This document shows, piece after piece, positions 5,406 through 5,809 of a stretch of 5,809 nt of DNA. The translations under genes and the position numbers were made by a program. Each line of letters starts with the position of its first letter. The first letter of the stretch is position 1. The stretch lies in NCBI GenBank assembly GCA_023381945.1, contig JAMCQY010000294.1:1-5809 (forward strand). The letters are read 5' to 3'. The stretch comes from Deltaproteobacteria bacterium (GTDB taxonomy: Bacteria > Desulfobacterota > Desulfobaccia > Desulfobaccales > 0-14-0-80-60-11). The notes below the pieces were generated by a model. That model searched no databases. It saw only the letters and a program-made list of their open reading frames with translations, and was not told the origin of the DNA.

Positions 5406-5687
5406 CAGATTGGCTCCTTTCTGTTGAGACCATTTTTCACTCGCAATTCGCTTAAGTTGCTCCATTTTATTATCCGGCGGAATATATGAAACTTTCCGTT
5501 GCGTCATGGTCAGCGATCCTGTTGGACAGACGGAAACGCAAACTCCGCATCCTATGCAGATTTGCTCATTGACTTCCGGCATTTCAGACCCGCTTCCGGT
5601 ATCGGCCATCTTGATGGCATCAATATGGCAGCTTTCGGCGCACGTACCGCACATAGCACATCCATCCGGATTTAAGGCCGGGATCAT
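4578..5687 (-). CDS. Fusion of 2[4Fe-4S] ferredoxin module and metallo-beta-lactamase-fold hydrolase
   Basis: The 369 residues form two modules. Residues 1-60 are a bacterial-type two-cluster ferredoxin: Cys10, 13, 16, 20 and Cys44, 47, 50, 54 (CIGCGVCVSVCP). Residues 61-94 are a linker with YIPPDNKMEQLKRIASEK, like tails of other ferredoxin proteins. Residues 95-369 are a complete MBL-fold hydrolase: THGHPDH with His172, His174, Asp176, His177, then His260, bridging Asp271 (AGDVLY) and His311 (AGHKKPG), so both metal sites look intact. The substrate is unknown; the hydrolase resembles stand-alone proteins of about 275 residues that begin near its Met95. There is no signal peptide, so it should be cytosolic. 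The ATG at 5687 has only a weak GGACAG site, whereas codon 95 is preceded by a near-ideal one. GC at third positions is about 49% before codon 95 and about 85% in codons 123-195. Electron transfer to the MBL domain would be inference. Confidence 0.9.
   Translation of the reverse strand: MIPALNPDGCAMCGTCAESCHIDAIKMADTGSGSEMPEVNEQICIGCGVCVSVCPTGSLTMTQRKVSYIPPDNKMEQLKRIASEKWSQQKGANLMSSVLSVNVFTAPEKAMVGERARPFGPPTAFDPMTSTLIFGENDAVLVDTLTTVAEAEALANWVALHHRNLTTIYITHGHPDHFLGLSVLLQRFPDARAIATPKSVELMRKYSQLMPLFRKRWPGQLPAGIALAEPYDDQVFTLEGHELRIIEQGRTDAVDTTSLHVPTIDLVVAGDVLYNQCHMYVGETTPESRANWIAALDRLAALNPKIAVAGHKKPGAPDTPAAIEESKRYLTDFGRLLESTSSDRELYDAMTELYPDWVCHQAWLMFGFS
5414..5422 (-). promoter_or_regulatory. Internal Shine-Dalgarno within the fused gene
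   Basis: Reads AGAAAGGAG on the minus strand, nearly fully complementary to the 16S rRNA 3' end, 8 nt before the in-frame ATG at 5405. In the fused frame it is translated as part of QQKGANL. It is the best ribosome site in the right half of the window, much better than that of the upstream ATG at 5687. Confidence 0.75.
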
Positions 5688-5736
5688 TTCTGTCCGGCTA
5701 GGCCCAAGCCAGGTTTAACTGGTTATTCACATTCAT

Positions 5737-5765
5737 ATTATCCGGCAGGGGGCCGGGCGGTTCAA
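5737..5765 (-). promoter_or_regulatory. Putative promoter of the ferredoxin-hydrolase gene
   Basis: On the minus strand TTGAAC (5765-5760, four of six) and GATAAT (5742-5737, five of six) are exactly 17 nt apart. Initiation near 5730 would leave a leader of about 43 nt. A CCGGC/GCCGG inverted repeat lies in the spacer. The -35 is weak, which would fit a promoter needing an activator. Confidence 0.45.
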
Positions 5766-5771
5766 AGAGTT

Positions 5772-5786
5772 CCTGCACAGTGCAGG
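5772..5786. promoter_or_regulatory. Perfect palindrome upstream of the fused gene, candidate operator
   Basis: CCTGCAC-A-GTGCAGG is a perfect 7-bp inverted repeat around one base. Outer arms TTCAAA (5761-5766) and TTTGAA (5787-5792) are also complementary, with five extra bases on the left side. It lies 6 bp upstream of the putative -35 box (5760-5765), where an activator or repressor dimer could bind. It could alternatively be the terminator hairpin of a gene beyond the right edge. Confidence 0.5.
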
Positions 5787-5809
5787 TTTGAAATAGGTTA
5801 AGCTGCAAG

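Noticed and set aside
1..5809. CRISPR array, rRNA, phage structural genes, intact transposase, duplicated tRNA 3' end
   Set aside because: Looked for and not seen. The only repeats are the short ones listed, and no second copy of the tRNA 3' end was found by eye.

Overview
The window looks like chromosomal DNA of a GC-rich Gram-negative bacterium, possibly an anaerobe of the Desulfobacterota type. That placement is inferred from the mix of rmuC, a DUF3467 protein, a MEMO-family protein, an RTX-repeat protein and a ferredoxin module; no rRNA is present to fix it. Almost all protein genes lie on the minus strand. The plus strand carries a tRNA-Leu gene and one small secreted-protein frame.

Region by region: positions 1-622 hold the first 207 codons of rmuC, which runs off the left edge. 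It overlaps by 8 nt the end of a small DUF3467-family gene (615-884), so the two look co-translated. Positions 1121-1435 encode an AT-rich, unrecognised three-helix membrane protein. Positions 1529-2431 encode seven RTX calcium-binding nonapeptides but have no convincing N-terminus; the reading frame begins inside a heptamer repeat and is probably a 5'-truncated remnant. Positions 2463-3305 encode a MEMO1/AmmeMemoRadiSam-B protein with a strong ribosome site and a good sigma70-type promoter. A divergent AT-rich intergenic region then leads to a short secreted-protein frame (3559-3714), whose in-frame TGA is followed by 27 further coding-like, Lys/Arg/Pro-rich codons. A complete tRNA-Leu(UAA) lies at 4044-4130, followed by about 450 bp without a convincing gene but with two sets of short direct repeats.

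The most interesting locus is at the right end (4578-5687). One reading frame joins an eight-cysteine, two-cluster ferredoxin module to a complete metallo-beta-lactamase-fold hydrolase. The linker is encoded by what looks like the hydrolase's own former leader: a near-ideal Shine-Dalgarno sequence sits 8 nt before an internal in-frame ATG (codon 95). Third-position GC rises from about half in the ferredoxin part to about 85% in the hydrolase core. This suggests a recent fusion of a resident ferredoxin gene to a GC-rich acquired hydrolase gene, possibly still making both a fused and a free hydrolase. A promoter-like pair and a perfect 15-bp palindrome lie upstream of it.

No CRISPR array, rRNA, replication origin or intact transposase was seen. 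All family assignments come from reading motifs by eye, without database searches.
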